Part shown: piece after piece, positions 26,433 to 35,780 of the stretch
Layout of the letters: each line of letters opens with the position of its first letter
Position numbering within the stretch: position 1 is the first letter of the stretch
From: Cerasicoccus sp. TK19100
GTDB lineage: Bacteria; Verrucomicrobiota; Verrucomicrobiia; Opitutales; Cerasicoccaceae
Reading direction: 5' to 3'
Length of the DNA stretch: 64,000 nt
NCBI RefSeq assembly: GCF_027257155.1
Contig: NZ_JAPWDU010000004.1
Span: forward strand, 124,001-188,000
Program-made: the position numbers and the translations under genes
The notes under the pieces: generated by a model
Databases searched by the model: none
Seen by the model: only the letters and a program-made list of their open reading frames with translations
What the model was told of the DNA's origin: nothing

Positions 26433-27272
26433 CTACTTCCAGGCCCAAAAGAAGCGCGGACGCCCATCCAGGTCTTTTTGCGACTCCGATTTGGCAAAGC
26501 CGGCCCGCCGAGCCATATCCGCCAGCACCGCATGCTGGGAAATGCCCGTTTCCGCAACCAGTAAACCATTGTCAGTTAATCGCTTAGGGGCCTTCTCGAT
26601 AATCGTCTCCAAATCGCGCAGGCCGTCGTCTCCCGCAACGAGCGCGCTGGATGGTTCAAATTTCACCACCTCGGGCTCGGCGGTGGTCATTTCTTTTTCG
26701 GTGAGATAAGGCGGATTGGTCACGATCAGATCAAACGAGCCATTGACCGCAGCAAACCAGTCGCTTTGTAGAAAGTTCACGCGTTCCAGCTCATTGGCAG
26801 CGGCATTTTCCCGGGCCAGAGCCAGGGCATCGGCGCTGACATCCACCGCGGTCACGGCGGCGTCCGGCCAGGCCTGCGCCAGGGACAAGGCCAACGCGCC
26901 AATCCCGGTGCCCAGGTCGAGCACGCTCGCAGGCGGCGTCTTGCCGAAGTGGCGAATCAGCAGATCGGCCAGCTCCTCGGTTTCCTGTCTCGGAATCAAG
27001 GCGCGACGGTCGCACTTGAGCTTGAGGTCGAGAAAGTCCGTTTCGCCAATGATGTATTGCAGCGGCTCGCGCTTGGCACGGCGGCCCACCAGCGGGCGCA
27101 GCGCGGCGAGGAGGTCTTCCGTCAGCGGACGCTCAAACTGCAGATACAGGTCCAGCCGCGTACACTCCAGCACGTGCGCCATAAGCCGCTCAGCATTCAA
27201 TTTAGCATCCGGCACGCCTTTCTGCTCGAAATAGGCCGTCGTTTTTTGCAGGATTTCCAGAACGCTTTGCAT
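26433..27272 (-). CDS. prmC: Release factor glutamine methyltransferase
   Basis: 279 residues from the ATG at 27272; an ATG at 27287 would add five. N-terminal helical domain, then a methyltransferase with SAM motif 'VLDLGTGIGALALSLA' and the catalytic 'VTNPPYL' that presents the Gln of the GGQ motif in RF1/RF2. It sits upstream of rpmI-rplT-pheST, not next to prfA. Only 23 bases separate its start from the divergent dciA start, so at least one of the two promoters must lie inside the neighbouring gene. Confidence 0.93.
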   Translation of the reverse strand: MQSVLEILQKTTAYFEQKGVPDAKLNAERLMAHVLECTRLDLYLQFERPLTEDLLAALRPLVGRRAKREPLQYIIGETDFLDLKLKCDRRALIPRQETEELADLLIRHFGKTPPASVLDLGTGIGALALSLAQAWPDAAVTAVDVSADALALARENAAANELERVNFLQSDWFAAVNGSFDLIVTNPPYLTEKEMTTAEPEVVKFEPSSALVAGDDGLRDLETIIEKAPKRLTDNGLLVAETGISQHAVLADMARRAGFAKSESQKDLDGRPRFFWAWK

Positions 27273-27295
27273 AATGTGGCGAAGCAACCAACACG

Positions 27296-27661
27296 ATGCA
27301 CTTCAGCCGGGAAGTCAATAACCTGATCGCCAATCTGCGGGGAGTCCCCGAAGACCGGGGGCGCTCGGTGCGTCGTGATGCCAAGCCTATCGACAGCATT
27401 GTCGAGGTGATCATCGAGCGTTACAAAATCGGCAAGCCGACCGCCGAGGAAATCATCGTGAAGCATTGGAAGGACATCGTTGGCGAGCAAACCGCCCACC
27501 GCGCCCGCCCGATGAAGATCGTCAACGGCAAGCAGTTGGTGATCCTCGCGTCAAACTCCGTCATCAAACAGGAGTTGCTCTTTGCCGAGCGGCAAATCCT
27601 CAAACGCATTCGCGCCCTCCCCGAATGCGGCGGCATCCGCGACGTGTCAATTAAGGGGTAG
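27296..27661 (+). CDS. dciA: DciA-like (DUF721) protein
   Basis: 121 residues. The DUF721/DciA domain is seen in 'VEVIIERYKIGKPTAEEIIV', 'HWKDIVGEQTAHRARPMKIV', then 'LVILASNSVIKQELLFAERQ'. DciA is the ancestral bacterial factor that helps load the replicative helicase DnaB in species without DnaC/DnaI. The last ~32 codons lie in a 328-bp segment that is tandemly duplicated downstream. Confidence 0.85.
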   Translation: MHFSREVNNLIANLRGVPEDRGRSVRRDAKPIDSIVEVIIERYKIGKPTAEEIIVKHWKDIVGEQTAHRARPMKIVNGKQLVILASNSVIKQELLFAERQILKRIRALPECGGIRDVSIKG

Positions 27662-27688
27662 CCGTCGTAAAAAAACGTTCGCTGGCTA

Positions 27689-27828
27689 TGGAGTGCGGCA
27701 GCCCTCTTCCGCTTTCAGCATTTTGTGGGAACGGCGGACTCCACCGAAACGCATCGTCAACTGAGCGTTTCACTGAAGCTTAGAGCGTCTTGGAAAATGC
27801 GAAAGCGCCAGAGGGCTGGCGCACTCCA
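27689..27828. repeat. MITE-like inverted repeat (TGGAGTGCGGCAGCC family), copy 1
   Basis: Left arm 27689-27724 begins TGGAGTGCGGCAGCCCTCT; right arm 27794-27828 is its imperfect reverse complement. The interior holds a GAAACGC / GCGTTTC hairpin. A second copy lies 328 bases on in the tandem duplication. No coding content. Confidence 0.75.
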
Positions 27829-27891
27829 AACTCGGATGACGGAAACCGCATTCTAATAGGTAGAAAGCACCTTCACACATTTCCCGGGAAT

Positions 27892-27989
27892 TCAAGCAGG
27901 AGTTGCTCTTTGCCGAGCGGCAAATCCTCAAGCGCATCCGCGCCCTCCCCGAATGCGGCGGCATCCGTGACGTGTCGATCAGCGGCTAG
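27892..27989 (+). pseudogene. Duplicated dciA 3' fragment
   Basis: Continues the dciA frame from KQELLFAERQ to a TAG at 27987-27989. Of about 8 base changes from the intact copy, all but one (K to S near the end) are synonymous. It has no start of its own and is presumably not translated. Confidence 0.8.
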
Positions 27990-28016
27990 CCGTCGCAAAA
28001 AAGCGTTCGCTGGCTA

Positions 28017-28156
28017 TGGAGTGCGGCAGCCCTCTGCCGCTTTCAGCATTTTGTGGGAACGGCGGACTCCACCGAAACGCATCGTCAACTGCGCGTTTCA
28101 CTGAAGCTTAGAGCGTCGTGGAAAATGCGAAAGCGCTAGAGGGCTGGCGCACTCCA
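28017..28156. repeat. MITE-like inverted repeat, copy 2
   Basis: Same element as 27689-27828, shifted by 328 bases; the arms read TGGAGTGCGGCAGCC and GGCTGGCGCACTCCA. This covers most of the gap between dciA and the di-haem protein. Confidence 0.75.
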
Positions 28157-28286
28157 AACTAGGATGACCGAAACCGCATTTTAATAGGTAGATAGCACCT
28201 CTACACATTTCCCGGGAATAACACCTTGATCGGGGCCTCTCATGTTAAACGGCGTGCTCGCTATCGCCGATCAACGTCCTACACCC

Positions 28287-30854
28287 ATGACTCGATACCT
28301 AAAGCTGCTCGCGGCCATTGGCTTGGTGCCGTTTTTGTCCTTTGCCGCCACGATCACCTTTCACGGCGATACGCATCGCATCCATTGGCAGGCAGCAGCG
28401 GACACCGTGTATTTCACCGAACGCTCCGACGACCTGAAAGCCTGGGAGCCGCTGGGGCCGGTCTATATTGGCGACGACACCGAGCGCAGCAGTGACATCG
28501 CCGCCACCGGCAGCGAACTTGCCTTTTACCGCCTGCTTCGACTCCCGCGCGACAACGTAAAAAGCAGCATCAGCGACGGCGTGACGCCCGACTACCTTGC
28601 TTGGGTCACCGAGCTAAACGACGGCACGCTGAAATTCAACTTCCTCGCCCTCACGCCCGGAAATTTTGCGGACATCCATTATCGCGTCAACGGCGGCGAC
28701 CAGCTCAACCTGCGCATGGACGGCGATGGCCCGCACTTCACCTACGTGACGCCCCCGCTGCAGGCCGATGACGAGATTACCTTTTATTACACCTTCGATC
28801 GTGAGGGCCCCGTGGAAGACACGCCCACCTATGCGCACATTTTCGGTGGTGATAACTCCGGCGGTAACAATGGTGGCAACGGCGGTAATGAATACGAAGA
28901 CGTGCTCCCCGATCCGCTCACCCCGGCCGGCTTTAACCATGGGCTGACCTACGCCAACGGGCAGGCCACGATCCGCATTCAGCCGGGGCACCAGCCCGAC
29001 TCCATGCGCGTCCACTATTCGCTTAATGGTAGCTCCGTGCGCGGCGAAAACATGACGCAAAACGGCGACGAGTGGACCTACACGCTCAACGCCGCAGATG
29101 GCGACACGCTGGTTTACTCCTTCCGCTCCAGCTCGCCCAATTACATCTACAGCAGCGACTTCACCCGCGTGGTGGGCTCCCAGCAACCCGAGGCCGACGA
29201 GCCATTGGAGATCATCGCCGCCGGCCGTTTCCGCGACCGTCACGAGAACGAATTGCGCTTCAATCCCTACGTGGAAAACTACTTCGATCACAGCTACTTC
29301 GGCCTGCGGATGATCGACCACGGCGACGGCGTCGAGGTGGAAGTAACCCCGGCCGAGCCGGTCGATTTTGTCGACATCAAGCTCTACGACCGCAACGAAA
29401 CGCCGCACGAAGAACGCCCACTCGAAGAGCGCGCCGACTACGCGCAGGCAATCCGGATGTTCGAGGTCGACGGGAAATTCTACTGGCGCATCAACCCCGT
29501 CGAGCCGGGCAAATTCGTCGACCTGGAATTTACCCTCCGCCGCACCAGCACGGGCCAGCAGTATTACACCGCAATCTTCCGCTTCTACGTGGGCGATGGA
29601 GCCCTCACCCAACGCATCACCGATCCCGAGGCCTACAGCGGCGGCGCGACCAGCGTGGATGTCTACACCGAAACGCAATATTCCTTCGCCCAGGCGGCGC
29701 ACAATGTCCGCCCCGACACGCTCCGCGACTTCCTCAACGGCAAGCGTGTGTTCGACCAGGTCTTTGACGAATCCACCGGCCTCGGCCCGCTTTACAACGC
29801 CAAGTCCTGCATACAGTGCCACGTCAACGACGGCTCCGCGCGCCCACCCTCCTCCTTCGACGAAATGATGAACGGTATGCTCGTGCGCCTTTCCGAGGGC
29901 GATGCCGGCAGCCAGGGTCCACACAGCGTTTACGGCTCGCAACTCCAGGATCGCGCCGTCGACGGCCAGTTCCCCGAAGGTCGCGGCCATGTGTCTTACA
30001 CGAACGTCATTGGCCAGTTTGGCGATGGCGGTGCCTACACACTCGCCAAGCCGACCTACTCCTATTCCGGCCTGCAGGGCCCCGCATTTTTATCCGCCAA
30101 AAAGTCACCCCGCGTCGCGCCGAAGATCATCGGCATGGGTCTGCTGGAGTCCATACCCGCCGAGACCCTCGAAGCTTGGGCCGACCCCGAGGACGCCGAC
30201 GGCGACGGCATCTCCGGGCGCATCCATTACGTGACCGATCCGGAATCGGGCGAGACCACCATTGGCCGCTTCGGCTGGAAGGCGACGCAGCCCAGCGTGC
30301 GCGCTCAAACGGCAATCGCGTTGACGGAAGACATTGGCGTGAGCAACCCGGTTTACCCGGATGACGGCGCCGAACTGGGCGAAACAGAATTTGACCACCT
30401 GGCCCACTACACGCAGCTGCTTGGCGTGCCGCTCAAGCGCGATCAGGGTGATGCCGACGTGGTGGTCGGCCAACAACTTTTCGGGGAAATGGGGTGCGTT
30501 GCCTGCCACGTTCCTACTACCGCTACCGGCGATATCCACACGCTGACCGAGTTGCGCGGGCAACGCATCCACCCCTACACTGACCTCCTCCTGCACGACA
30601 TGGGCGATGGCCTGGCCGACGAGGTCGAAGAAGGCCAAGCCACTGGTCGCGAATGGCGCACGGCGCCGCTGTGGGGCATCGGCCGCACGGAAGAAGTCAG
30701 CGCCCACTCGCGCTACCTGCACGACGGTCGCGCCCGCAACCTGACCGAGGCCATCCTCTGGCACGGCGGCGAAGCAGAATCAGCCAAGGAAAACTTCCGC
30801 ACCCTCAGCGCCGAGCAACGCGCACAGGTAATCGCGTTTTTGAAGAGTCTCTAA
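28287..30854 (+). CDS. CBM56-like / di-haem peroxidase-type fusion
   Basis: 855 residues from the ATG at 28287, which gives a signal peptide (MTRYLKLLAAIGLVPFLSFA). Order: a beta domain with 'ERSDDLKAWEPLG'; two CBM56-like beta-glucan-binding modules ('IHYRVNGGDQLNLRM' ... 'DTPTYAHIFG' and 'MRVHYSLNGSSVRGENMTQN'); a domain opening 'RFRDRHENELRFNPY'; then a di-haem oxidoreductase (DUF1111) with C508-I-Q-C-H and C737-V-A-C-H. Likely periplasmic or surface redox protein acting near polysaccharide; the electron partner and substrate are unknown. Modules are named by pattern, not by search. Confidence 0.8.
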   Translation: MTRYLKLLAAIGLVPFLSFAATITFHGDTHRIHWQAAADTVYFTERSDDLKAWEPLGPVYIGDDTERSSDIAATGSELAFYRLLRLPRDNVKSSISDGVTPDYLAWVTELNDGTLKFNFLALTPGNFADIHYRVNGGDQLNLRMDGDGPHFTYVTPPLQADDEITFYYTFDREGPVEDTPTYAHIFGGDNSGGNNGGNGGNEYEDVLPDPLTPAGFNHGLTYANGQATIRIQPGHQPDSMRVHYSLNGSSVRGENMTQNGDEWTYTLNAADGDTLVYSFRSSSPNYIYSSDFTRVVGSQQPEADEPLEIIAAGRFRDRHENELRFNPYVENYFDHSYFGLRMIDHGDGVEVEVTPAEPVDFVDIKLYDRNETPHEERPLEERADYAQAIRMFEVDGKFYWRINPVEPGKFVDLEFTLRRTSTGQQYYTAIFRFYVGDGALTQRITDPEAYSGGATSVDVYTETQYSFAQAAHNVRPDTLRDFLNGKRVFDQVFDESTGLGPLYNAKSCIQCHVNDGSARPPSSFDEMMNGMLVRLSEGDAGSQGPHSVYGSQLQDRAVDGQFPEGRGHVSYTNVIGQFGDGGAYTLAKPTYSYSGLQGPAFLSAKKSPRVAPKIIGMGLLESIPAETLEAWADPEDADGDGISGRIHYVTDPESGETTIGRFGWKATQPSVRAQTAIALTEDIGVSNPVYPDDGAELGETEFDHLAHYTQLLGVPLKRDQGDADVVVGQQLFGEMGCVACHVPTTATGDIHTLTELRGQRIHPYTDLLLHDMGDGLADEVEEGQATGREWRTAPLWGIGRTEEVSAHSRYLHDGRARNLTEAILWHGGEAESAKENFRTLSAEQRAQVIAFLKSL

Positions 30855-30869
30855 CCAGCGTCCCGCTGG
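30855..30869 (+). repeat. Hairpin CAGCGTCCCGCTG after stop codon
   Basis: CCAGCG-TCC-CGCTGG begins on the base after the TAA. The same core follows the batE stop at 49712. No T-run here. Confidence 0.5.
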
Positions 30870-30996
30870 AACGAAAGATTGGCGCATTGCGTCAATGCCG
30901 TCATACGAAGCAAAGCGGCACGAATGCGGGTCACTTTAGAGATTGTCATGTATTGCCGGGAATCAAGGCGGATGGCTAAAGCCAACCGCGCACGTT

Positions 30997-31440
30997 TCAC
31001 CCGAACTGGCGGAGGAAATCATTTCGCCAGTAGTAGTGATCCAGTAAACTCGGATCGTCTTCGCCCAGGAGTTTTTTGGCCAAATAGAGAGCCTCAACCG
31101 AGGCCAAGCCGCGAGCCGGATCTTCCGCGATTTTGCTGACGCGCGGGTAAGCCGTGCGCACATGCATTGGCAAAGTGCGGCGTATCGGCTCGCCGTGGAC
31201 TTTGCACATCAGCTGCGGCAAAAGCCGCCAGGTCGAGTCGAGCAAGAGCAGCGGCTTACCGGCGTCAGCGCGGGAGATTTCCGGCGCGTCGATCGCGAGC
31301 AGCAGGTAGCCTGTGGCGTCGAACGTAAAGTCGTCGTGCGCCTTAAAAAACTCAATGTCCGGGCGGCCGCGCAGAGGCTCCAGTGAGCACTTGCTAAGCT
31401 TCTCCTTCGGGTGCCGGATAACGGTGATCGGTGTGCTCAT
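30997..31440 (-). CDS. Tsr3/DUF367-like protein
   Basis: 147 residues, soluble. '[18 protein letters not shown]' at the N-terminus, '[16 protein letters not shown]', '[18 protein letters not shown]' and '[17 protein letters not shown]' follow the order of motifs in Tsr3-type aminocarboxypropyl transferases (D-x-S/T-W, then R-x-L-P). If correct it would modify RNA with SAM, but the bacterial branch is uncharacterised. Its start overlaps the stop of the upstream ligase gene by 4 bases. Confidence 0.5.
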   Translation of the reverse strand: MSTPITVIRHPKEKLSKCSLEPLRGRPDIEFFKAHDDFTFDATGYLLLAIDAPEISRADAGKPLLLLDSTWRLLPQLMCKVHGEPIRRTLPMHVRTAYPRVSKIAEDPARGLASVEALYLAKKLLGEDDPSLLDHYYWRNDFLRQFG

Positions 31441-33419
31441 GGGACGAGGATTTTGCGCCGCAGGTCAGCCGCTTTTTCGTTACTTGGCTGGAGCGCCAAC
31501 GCGCGCTCCACGGCCACCCGCGCCTCTCCGCGCGTCGCGTTCATCGAGTTCAAATGCAGCGCATAAAAATACCAAACATCGGAGCGATTGGGGGCTATTT
31601 CGGTGGCCCGCTGGTAGGCCTCCCCTGCGTCCGCCATTCGTCCTTGCAACGAGAGCGCGTGCCCGAGGTTTATCCACGCATAGGGCAGTTGCTCATTGAT
31701 CTCGAGCGCGCTCCGGGCATGCGCTTCGGCTCGTTCGCCAAACTCCGCGCTCCGGCCCGGATAGAGGAAGTCCTGCATCGCCACGGTGCAGCTCAAATCA
31801 GACCACGCCTCGGCATGATCCGGCATTTGCGCCAAGCTAAGTTGGAGCATCTCAATCAGCTCCGAATAGTAAACTTCGTCTTGCTTCAACTCGGCGAGAT
31901 TCTCGGTCAGTTGATCCAGCTTGCGGTCACCGTTTTGCACATACAGATAGCCCGTGCTGTTGGGTATCGCCCACAGTGGGATCAGCACCGAGAGCATGAG
32001 CCCCAGCGCCATCGCACCAATACGCCATAATGGCGCGCGCGGTAGCTTAATGCGCTCAATGGGCACACATTTGCTGATGAATCCAAGGAACAGGAAAAAG
32101 AGCAGCAGCAGCGCTGGCGTCTTTAGGTGAGACTCCATTAGCAGGTGGCCACCAAAGAGAAACAAACCCAGGCCGAGAGCGCTAATGATGAACTTTGGCG
32201 TGGTCATGCGGCGCTTGGCCCGGGGATTATCCGAGGCCCCCAAGCGGACGGATTCCGGCTGGGCGAACCACTCCTTGACCGCCAGGAAAGCGATGGCCCC
32301 GACCGGCCCCCAGAACAGGATAAAGCCCACGGCACCGAGATCGGCCAGCGTTTCCAAGTAGTCATTGCTCGCGTGGATGGCCTCGCGGTTAAAGCCTTCC
32401 GGCCGGTGGTTTTCAAAAAGCATATCGTAGCCGCCGAGGCCATTGCCCAATATCGGCGCATCGAGAAACTGCCCCCACGCCGCCTGCCACATCACCGGGC
32501 GCACGGATTCGCGGCTGGCATCGAGCGTCGCCAGTAACCGCAGTTGGAAGTCTTCATTGAACAAAAACAGCAGCGAAAACGACCCCGCGAACAACATCAG
32601 GAGGAGCAGCCAGGCAATGACCGTTGTACTGCGTTTGGCACGCACCGCAAACGGCAACAGAAAGATGCCCACCACGACCAACACCAGCGCCCCACGCGAC
32701 ATCGACAGGAACACCGCGCCAATCATCAGGAAGCCCGCGTAAATGAAAAACGCCCGCGCCATCCCGGTGAAACGTCGGCTGAAGCCCGCCACCAGCATCG
32801 GAAATCCAACCAGCAGCATGAACCCGGCATAAGTCGCCGGCGCAGCAAACGACCCCGTGGCCCGGCCAATGTATTCACCCGCCATCGGCACGCGGAATGA
32901 CCGGCCTTCAATCGGATCGATCACGCTCGGCAACCATTCGGGATTGTAGAAAAACTGCATGATGCCAATCGCCGTCCCCAGAATCGCGAGCAGGATCACC
33001 GAGCCGAGCACCATCCACACGTGGTTCTTCGTGCGGAAATTCTGCACTGCCAGCCAAAAGATCGTCACTCCCTGCACCATCGCCAGCAGCTCTTCCCGCC
33101 CGCGCCACACAAAGTCACTCAGCAGGTATAGGTTGGCGATCATGTAGAGCAGCGCCGGGAAAAACGCGAAGCCCAGCGGGTTGAATTTTATCGGGTCACG
33201 CGAAGTGTCGACCATCAGCCCCAGCGTATGAAAGGCCAGCGCCACTCCGAGAAAGCCCGCGGAAAACACCATGGTGTCCGGTCGGACCCCGCCCAACTGG
33301 TAGCCAATAAAGAACAACCATGCGCATACAGTCAGCGTAACCGCCCAATCCAGGCAATTGCTCAGCGACAGATCGCCAAAGACGGCGATCTTATGTTGTT
33401 TCATGCGGCGCTCCGCCAT
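31437..33419 (-). CDS. O-antigen ligase-like protein with TPR tail
   Basis: 660 residues (655 from the second ATG at 33404). About 12 transmembrane helices span residues ~20-480. The Wzy_C region carries '[18 protein letters not shown]' and '[18 protein letters not shown]', with the usual large periplasmic loop. A C-terminal TPR region (~530-655, '[20 protein letters not shown]') follows. Family role: joining or polymerising surface glycan, here perhaps a wzy/ligase-type step; no glycan cluster is adjacent. Overlaps the Tsr3-like gene by 4 bases. Confidence 0.8.
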   Translation of the reverse strand: MAERRMKQHKIAVFGDLSLSNCLDWAVTLTVCAWLFFIGYQLGGVRPDTMVFSAGFLGVALAFHTLGLMVDTSRDPIKFNPLGFAFFPALLYMIANLYLLSDFVWRGREELLAMVQGVTIFWLAVQNFRTKNHVWMVLGSVILLAILGTAIGIMQFFYNPEWLPSVIDPIEGRSFRVPMAGEYIGRATGSFAAPATYAGFMLLVGFPMLVAGFSRRFTGMARAFFIYAGFLMIGAVFLSMSRGALVLVVVGIFLLPFAVRAKRSTTVIAWLLLLMLFAGSFSLLFLFNEDFQLRLLATLDASRESVRPVMWQAAWGQFLDAPILGNGLGGYDMLFENHRPEGFNREAIHASNDYLETLADLGAVGFILFWGPVGAIAFLAVKEWFAQPESVRLGASDNPRAKRRMTTPKFIISALGLGLFLFGGHLLMESHLKTPALLLLFFLFLGFISKCVPIERIKLPRAPLWRIGAMALGLMLSVLIPLWAIPNSTGYLYVQNGDRKLDQLTENLAELKQDEVYYSELIEMLQLSLAQMPDHAEAWSDLSCTVAMQDFLYPGRSAEFGERAEAHARSALEINEQLPYAWINLGHALSLQGRMADAGEAYQRATEIAPNRSDVWYFYALHLNSMNATRGEARVAVERALALQPSNEKAADLRRKILVP

Positions 33420-33501
33420 CTCAGGTCGTGGAAGGTGTTTCGGGGACGATTATCCCGCCATGCTTATGCAAGCGCGGTAAATGCTCGCAAACCTAAAAAA
33501 C

Positions 33502-34932
33502 ATGTCTTTTGCTCGCCAAACCATGACACCGAAAGAAGTTATCGCTCTGGCCCAGGCCAAAGACGTCAAAATGGTCGATCTGAAATTCTGCGACCTGCAC
33601 GGCGCCTGGCAGCATTTTACCGTCCCCGTCAGCCAACTCACGGAAGAACTTTTCGAAGACGGTCTCGGCTTCGACGGCTCTTCGATTCGAGGTTGGAAAA
33701 GCATCGAAGCCTCGGACATGCTTGTCATCCCCGATGCGACCACGGCCTGGATGGACCCCTTTACCGAAATGGCTACGCTGAGCCTGCTCTGCGATATCCA
33801 GGAACCCATTACCCGCGAGCCCTACGAGCGATCACCGCGCGGTGTGGCGGTCAAGGCTGAGCACTATTTAAAGTCCACCGGCATTGCCGACACCGCTTTC
33901 TTTGGCCCGGAAGCCGAGTTTTTCATCTTCGACGACGTCCGCTACGGTACGGCCAACAACGAGGCCTTCTACCACGTTGACTCCGCCGAGGGTGCCTGGA
34001 ACACCGGTCGCGAAGAGTTTCCCAACCTTGCTTACAAGATTCGTCCCAAGGAAGGCTACCTGCCCGTTCCGCCCGCCGACCGCGGTATGGACATCCGTAA
34101 CGAGATGGTCGCCGTCATGCAGGAGCTTGGGCTCGAAGTCGAAGCGCAGCACCACGAAGTCGCCACCGGCGGCCAGGCCGAGATCGACCTGAAGTATAAC
34201 ACGCTGCTCAAGATGGCCGACATGATGTGCACCTACAAATATGTCGTGCGCAATGTCGCCGCCCGCCGTGGCAAGACTGCCACCTTCATGCCGAAGCCGC
34301 TCTTCAGCGACAACGGCTCGGGCATGCACACCCACCAGTCTCTCTGGAAAAAGGGCAAGCCGCTCATGTCCGGCGAAGGCTACGCCAACCTCTCGCAAAA
34401 CGGCCTGTATTACATCGGCGGTCTGCTCAAGCACGCGCCCGCCCTGTGCGCGCTGACTAACCCCACGACCAATTCCTACAAGCGCCTGGCACCGGGCTTC
34501 GAAGCCCCCGTCATGCTGGCCTACTCCGCGCGCAACCGCTCGGCCATCTGCCGCATCCCGACGTATTCGAGCAACCCCAAGTCGATCCGCGTCGAATTCC
34601 GCTGCCCAGACCCGGCCGCCAATCCCTACCTCGCCTTTTCCGCGCTGCTCATGGCCGGTCTCGATGGCATCGAGAACAAGATCGATCCGGGCGAAGCCAT
34701 GGACAAGAATCTCTACGACCTGCCTCCAGAAATCGCCGCCAACGTGCCACGCGTCCCCGGCAGCCTCGGTGAAGCGCTCGACGCCCTCCGCGACGACCAC
34801 GAATTCCTCCTCAAGGGCGAGGTTTTCACCGAAGATTTCATCAAAAACTACATCGCCATTAAGCAGGCCGAGCACGACGCGATTCGCTTGCGTCCGCACC
34901 CACACGAGTTTAGTATGTATTTTGACGTTTAA
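33502..34932 (+). CDS. glnA: Glutamine synthetase type I
   Basis: 476 residues from the ATG at 33502 ([17 protein letters not shown]); the frame is open upstream to 33481. Signatures: 'FDGSSIRGW', '[17 protein letters not shown]', and the adenylylation-site segment 'KNLYDLPPE' with Y405. It condenses glutamate, ammonia and ATP; the tyrosine means activity could be controlled by GlnE-type adenylylation. A cyclic-nucleotide-domain gene follows 58 bases later on the same strand. Confidence 0.97.
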   Translation: MSFARQTMTPKEVIALAQAKDVKMVDLKFCDLHGAWQHFTVPVSQLTEELFEDGLGFDGSSIRGWKSIEASDMLVIPDATTAWMDPFTEMATLSLLCDIQEPITREPYERSPRGVAVKAEHYLKSTGIADTAFFGPEAEFFIFDDVRYGTANNEAFYHVDSAEGAWNTGREEFPNLAYKIRPKEGYLPVPPADRGMDIRNEMVAVMQELGLEVEAQHHEVATGGQAEIDLKYNTLLKMADMMCTYKYVVRNVAARRGKTATFMPKPLFSDNGSGMHTHQSLWKKGKPLMSGEGYANLSQNGLYYIGGLLKHAPALCALTNPTTNSYKRLAPGFEAPVMLAYSARNRSAICRIPTYSSNPKSIRVEFRCPDPAANPYLAFSALLMAGLDGIENKIDPGEAMDKNLYDLPPEIAANVPRVPGSLGEALDALRDDHEFLLKGEVFTEDFIKNYIAIKQAEHDAIRLRPHPHEFSMYFDV

Positions 34933-34990
34933 CCAGTTCGAACATTATTCATTATACCAACTGGCGCAGTAACATCGGAACATCATCACC

Positions 34991-35488
34991 ATGCCTAACA
35001 CTAATGCCATCGAGGGCGGCGCAGACCTGCTTCGCCGCCATGCGCTGTTTCACAAAATAAACGACGCCGCACTTGAGCGTTTTCTCAATGTCCTGCAGGT
35101 CGAAACCTTCCAGAATGGCGACGCCATTATCCGCGAAGGCGAGACCGGCAACCGCCTGTATATGATCTCGTCCGGCCGCGTGGTCATCGAAAAGAAAGTC
35201 TTCAACAAGGAGGCCATCACCTCCGAGCGTATCGCCGTCCTGCAAAAGGGCGAAACCTTCGGCGAGATGGAACTGGTCGACACCCAACCGCGCTCCGCCA
35301 CGGTCCGCGCACTGGAAGACACCACCTGCCTCTCCCTCTCCCGCGAAGACCTGCAATACGCCACCGAGGACGACATCATGACCTTCTCCCAGGTCGTCAT
35401 GAACCTCGCCCGCGAAATCAGCCTCCGCCTCCGCAACACCGACGTGTGGCTGGCAGGCTCGCTCTTCAGCATCCGCCAAAAAGACTAG
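34991..35488 (+). CDS. Single cyclic-nucleotide-binding-domain protein
   Basis: 165 residues. One cNMP-binding beta-roll spans ~20-135: 'FQNGDAIIREGETGNRLYMI', then 'GEMELVDTQPRSATVRALED'. The phosphate-binding cassette 'GEMELVDTQPRSATV' keeps GE and R-x-A. No helix-turn-helix or kinase domain follows, only a helical tail, so it is a sensor/adaptor rather than a CRP-type regulator. Co-directional with glnA and closed by a terminator; a link to nitrogen status is only suggested by position. Confidence 0.85.
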   Translation: MPNTNAIEGGADLLRRHALFHKINDAALERFLNVLQVETFQNGDAIIREGETGNRLYMISSGRVVIEKKVFNKEAITSERIAVLQKGETFGEMELVDTQPRSATVRALEDTTCLSLSREDLQYATEDDIMTFSQVVMNLAREISLRLRNTDVWLAGSLFSIRQKD

Positions 35489-35524
35489 CACCTTCGGCGA
35501 TTTCAACGCGCACCTTTCCCGAAA

Positions 35525-35550
35525 GGCCGTCCATGTGGGCGGTCTTTTTT
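35525..35550 (+). terminator. Terminator after cNMP-domain gene
   Basis: GGCCGTCC / GGGCGGTC (8 bp, two G-T) over a 4-base loop, then T6. Its 3' half (CGGTCTTTTTTCGGCCC) recurs at 36383, beyond the transposase. Confidence 0.85.
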
Positions 35551-35564
35551 CGGCCCTACCCCGA

Positions 35565-35678
35565 GCGCCAAAGCGCGACAGCATCCTCGGACCAATAGAC
35601 ATCCAGACGAGCGCCTAAGATGCGACAGCATCCTCGGCCAACGGACATCCAGTCGAGCGCCAAAGGCGCGGACTCATC
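35565..35678. repeat. 47-bp direct repeats and outer arm left of transposase
   Basis: GCGACAGCATCCTCGG recurs at 35575 and 35622 (47-base period), with a degenerate third unit near 35668. Each unit carries GGACATCCAG-type and GAGCGCC words. The last part, GAGCGCCAAAGGCGCGG, is an arm shared with 36333-36354 and 60494. Confidence 0.7.
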
Positions 35679-35725
35679 CTAGCCTAGGGTCAGCAAGGAG
35701 CGAAGCGACGAAGCGCAGCCCTAGG
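35679..35725. repeat. REP-like palindrome, left of transposase
   Basis: Begins CTAGCCTAGGGTCAGC and ends GCGCAGCCCTAGG; the ends can pair. An inverted copy is at 36282-36332 and another at 60540-60589. Confidence 0.8.
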
Positions 35726-35780
35726 AAACCGTGACAACATTTAAACTTGAGCGCTGAAAGCGCGGATTCATGCTTGCTGC

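Larger units (their letters stand above)
27564..28219 (+). repeat. 328-bp tandem duplication over the dciA 3' end
   Basis: Copy 1 (27564-27891) and copy 2 (27892-28219) align without gaps at an offset of exactly 328 bases with about 20 differences. Each holds the dciA 3' end plus a MITE-like inverted repeat. Confidence 0.95.

Noticed and set aside
28614-29990. 458-codon open frame on the minus strand opposite the di-haem gene
   Set aside because: Antisense shadow of a G+C-rich gene; the plus strand has signal peptide, CBM-like modules and two haem motifs.
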